This document shows, piece after piece, positions 35,280-35,961 of a DNA stretch of 35,961 nt. The stretch covers positions 1 to 35,961 of the forward strand of contig NZ_LZMB01000103.1 in assembly GCF_001673555.1 (NCBI RefSeq). Direction: 5' to 3'. The position numbers were made by a program, and so were the translations under genes. Below the pieces are notes generated by a model, which saw nothing but the letters and a program-made list of their open reading frames with translations, did not search any database and was not told the origin of the DNA. Position 1 is the first letter of the stretch. The number at the start of each line of letters is the position of its first letter. This DNA is from Mycobacterium sp. 1165178.9. Lineage in GTDB: Bacteria > Actinomycetota > Actinomycetes > Mycobacteriales > Mycobacteriaceae.

Positions 35280-35961
35280 ATGCCCGAATATGACTACGAA
35301 AAGCTGAAGAAGGAAGCCGAGCAGTACATCAAGTTCGAAAAGGACAAGAAGAACCGGATCGCGTACATCACGTTCAATCGCCCGGAAGAACTCAACTCGA
35401 CCACGCTGGGCATGCGGCAGAACTATGCGGACCTGATCCACAAGTGCAACGTGGACGACGACGTCAAGGTGGTGGTGATCCGCGGCGAGGGACAAGATTT
35501 CGGCAGCGGCGGCGACCTGCCCGAGCAGCGTCCGATGCTGGAGAACCCGGGCTTGCCCCTGCATCACGAGCTCGCGATCAACGACGACGACGTCAAGTAC
35601 CCACCGGGTGGTTCGTACCGCTACCTGTCCACCGTCACGGACTTCTATGCCAAGGCCCGCGCCGGAAACCGTCCGTTGCAGGAGCTTCGGAAGATCAGCA
35701 TCATCGAGGCCAAGGGCTACTGCTACGGGTGGCACTTCTATCAGGCCGGCGACGCCGACCTGGTGATCGCTAGCGACGATGCCCTGTTCGGGCACCCGGC
35801 CTTCCGATACGTGGGCTGGGGACCGCGCCTGTGGTGGTGGGCCGAGACGATGGGCTTGCGTAAGTTCTCCGAGATGCTGTTCACCGGAAGGCCGTTCAGC
35901 GCGAAGGAAATGTACGACTGCGGCTTCGTCAACAGTGTGGTGCCCCGCGACAAGCTGGAGG
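35280..35961 (+). CDS. Enoyl-CoA hydratase/isomerase (crotonase) family protein, 3' end outside window
   Basis: The frame is open from ATG 35280 to the window end (227 codons), beginning MPEYDYEKLKKEAEQYIKFE. Crotonase motifs include ITFNRPEELNS and the first oxyanion region VVIRGEGQDFGSGGDL, then IEAKGYCYGWHFYQAGDADLVIAS with the second oxyanion glycine, and FTGRPFSAKEMYDCGFVNSVVP. At the place of the usual catalytic Glu (P-E-x-x-x-G) it reads GHPAFRYVGWGP, an Ala, so simple enoyl hydration is doubtful; hydrolysis, ring cleavage or isomerisation is possible. An unusually long, lysine-rich N-terminus and an inserted stretch (about 85-125) are further differences. A GAAAGAAGA ribosome-site-like stretch precedes it. 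It probably belongs to the P450-SDR operon (34-bp gap). Confidence 0.88.
   Translation, partial: MPEYDYEKLKKEAEQYIKFEKDKKNRIAYITFNRPEELNSTTLGMRQNYADLIHKCNVDDDVKVVVIRGEGQDFGSGGDLPEQRPMLENPGLPLHHELAINDDDVKYPPGGSYRYLSTVTDFYAKARAGNRPLQELRKISIIEAKGYCYGWHFYQAGDADLVIASDDALFGHPAFRYVGWGPRLWWWAETMGLRKFSEMLFTGRPFSAKEMYDCGFVNSVVPRDKLE

Overview
The window is GC-rich, densely packed actinobacterial DNA that reads as a non-tuberculous Mycobacterium chromosome. The assignment rests on recognisable mycobacterial families: an Rv1747-type double-FHA ABC transporter, a DesA3-type desaturase next to an Rv3230c-type reductase, FadD/FadE/lipid-transfer-thiolase sets, a mycofactocin-type SDR, and many GTG starts and ATGA/GTGA stop-start overlaps. 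I see no rRNA, tRNA, CRISPR array, insertion sequence or prophage. The content is mainly lipid, steroid-like and xenobiotic catabolism. The left edge cuts a molybdopterin oxidoreductase and the right edge cuts a crotonase. No stretch over 300 bases lacks a gene.

Layout. (1) 1-3254: the 3' end of a molybdopterin oxidoreductase, a frameshifted SDR on the opposite strand, and an HSL-type esterase with a perfect inverted repeat upstream. (2) 3415-6230: an Rv1747-like FHA-ABC transporter without a neighbouring pknF, then a 54-residue protein on the minus strand. (3) 6509-15597: a nine-gene plus-strand operon with mostly overlapping or closely spaced genes. It encodes two complementary acyl-CoA dehydrogenase subunits, two MaoC-like hydratase subunits, a thiolase-fold aldolase candidate, a DUF35 partner, an esterase, a Baeyer-Villiger-type flavin monooxygenase and an acyl-CoA ligase. 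(4) 15619-21127: a DMT-type permease facing a ferredoxin reductase/desaturase pair, then a cytochrome b561-like/sulfite-oxidase fold fusion and a small membrane protein. (5) 21274-26184: a secreted Cys-rich small protein, then acyl-CoA ligase, class II aldolase, amidohydrolase and methyltransferase. (6) 26193-31477: nitronate monooxygenase, sulfatase, methyltransferase, a Gfo/Idh/MocA oxidoreductase broken by an in-frame TGA, and a sugar-isomerase-like TIM barrel. (7) 31474-35961: a lipoprotein with a SecD-like head domain, a TetR regulator, and a P450/SDR/crotonase operon.

The most coherent system is the 6509-15597 operon. Its genes could carry out a whole route: oxygen insertion beside a ketone, ester hydrolysis, CoA activation, dehydrogenation, hydration and retro-aldol cleavage. 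The logic matches the last steps of cholesterol side-chain removal (ChsE, ChsH, Ltp2), but here it is joined to a monooxygenase and an esterase. The clearest regulatory signal is a pair of matching 18-bp palindromes (consensus ACTCTA-N6-TAGAGT), one before the tetR gene and one before the P450 operon. Family assignments come from reading motifs and from recall of known proteins; no searches were run.
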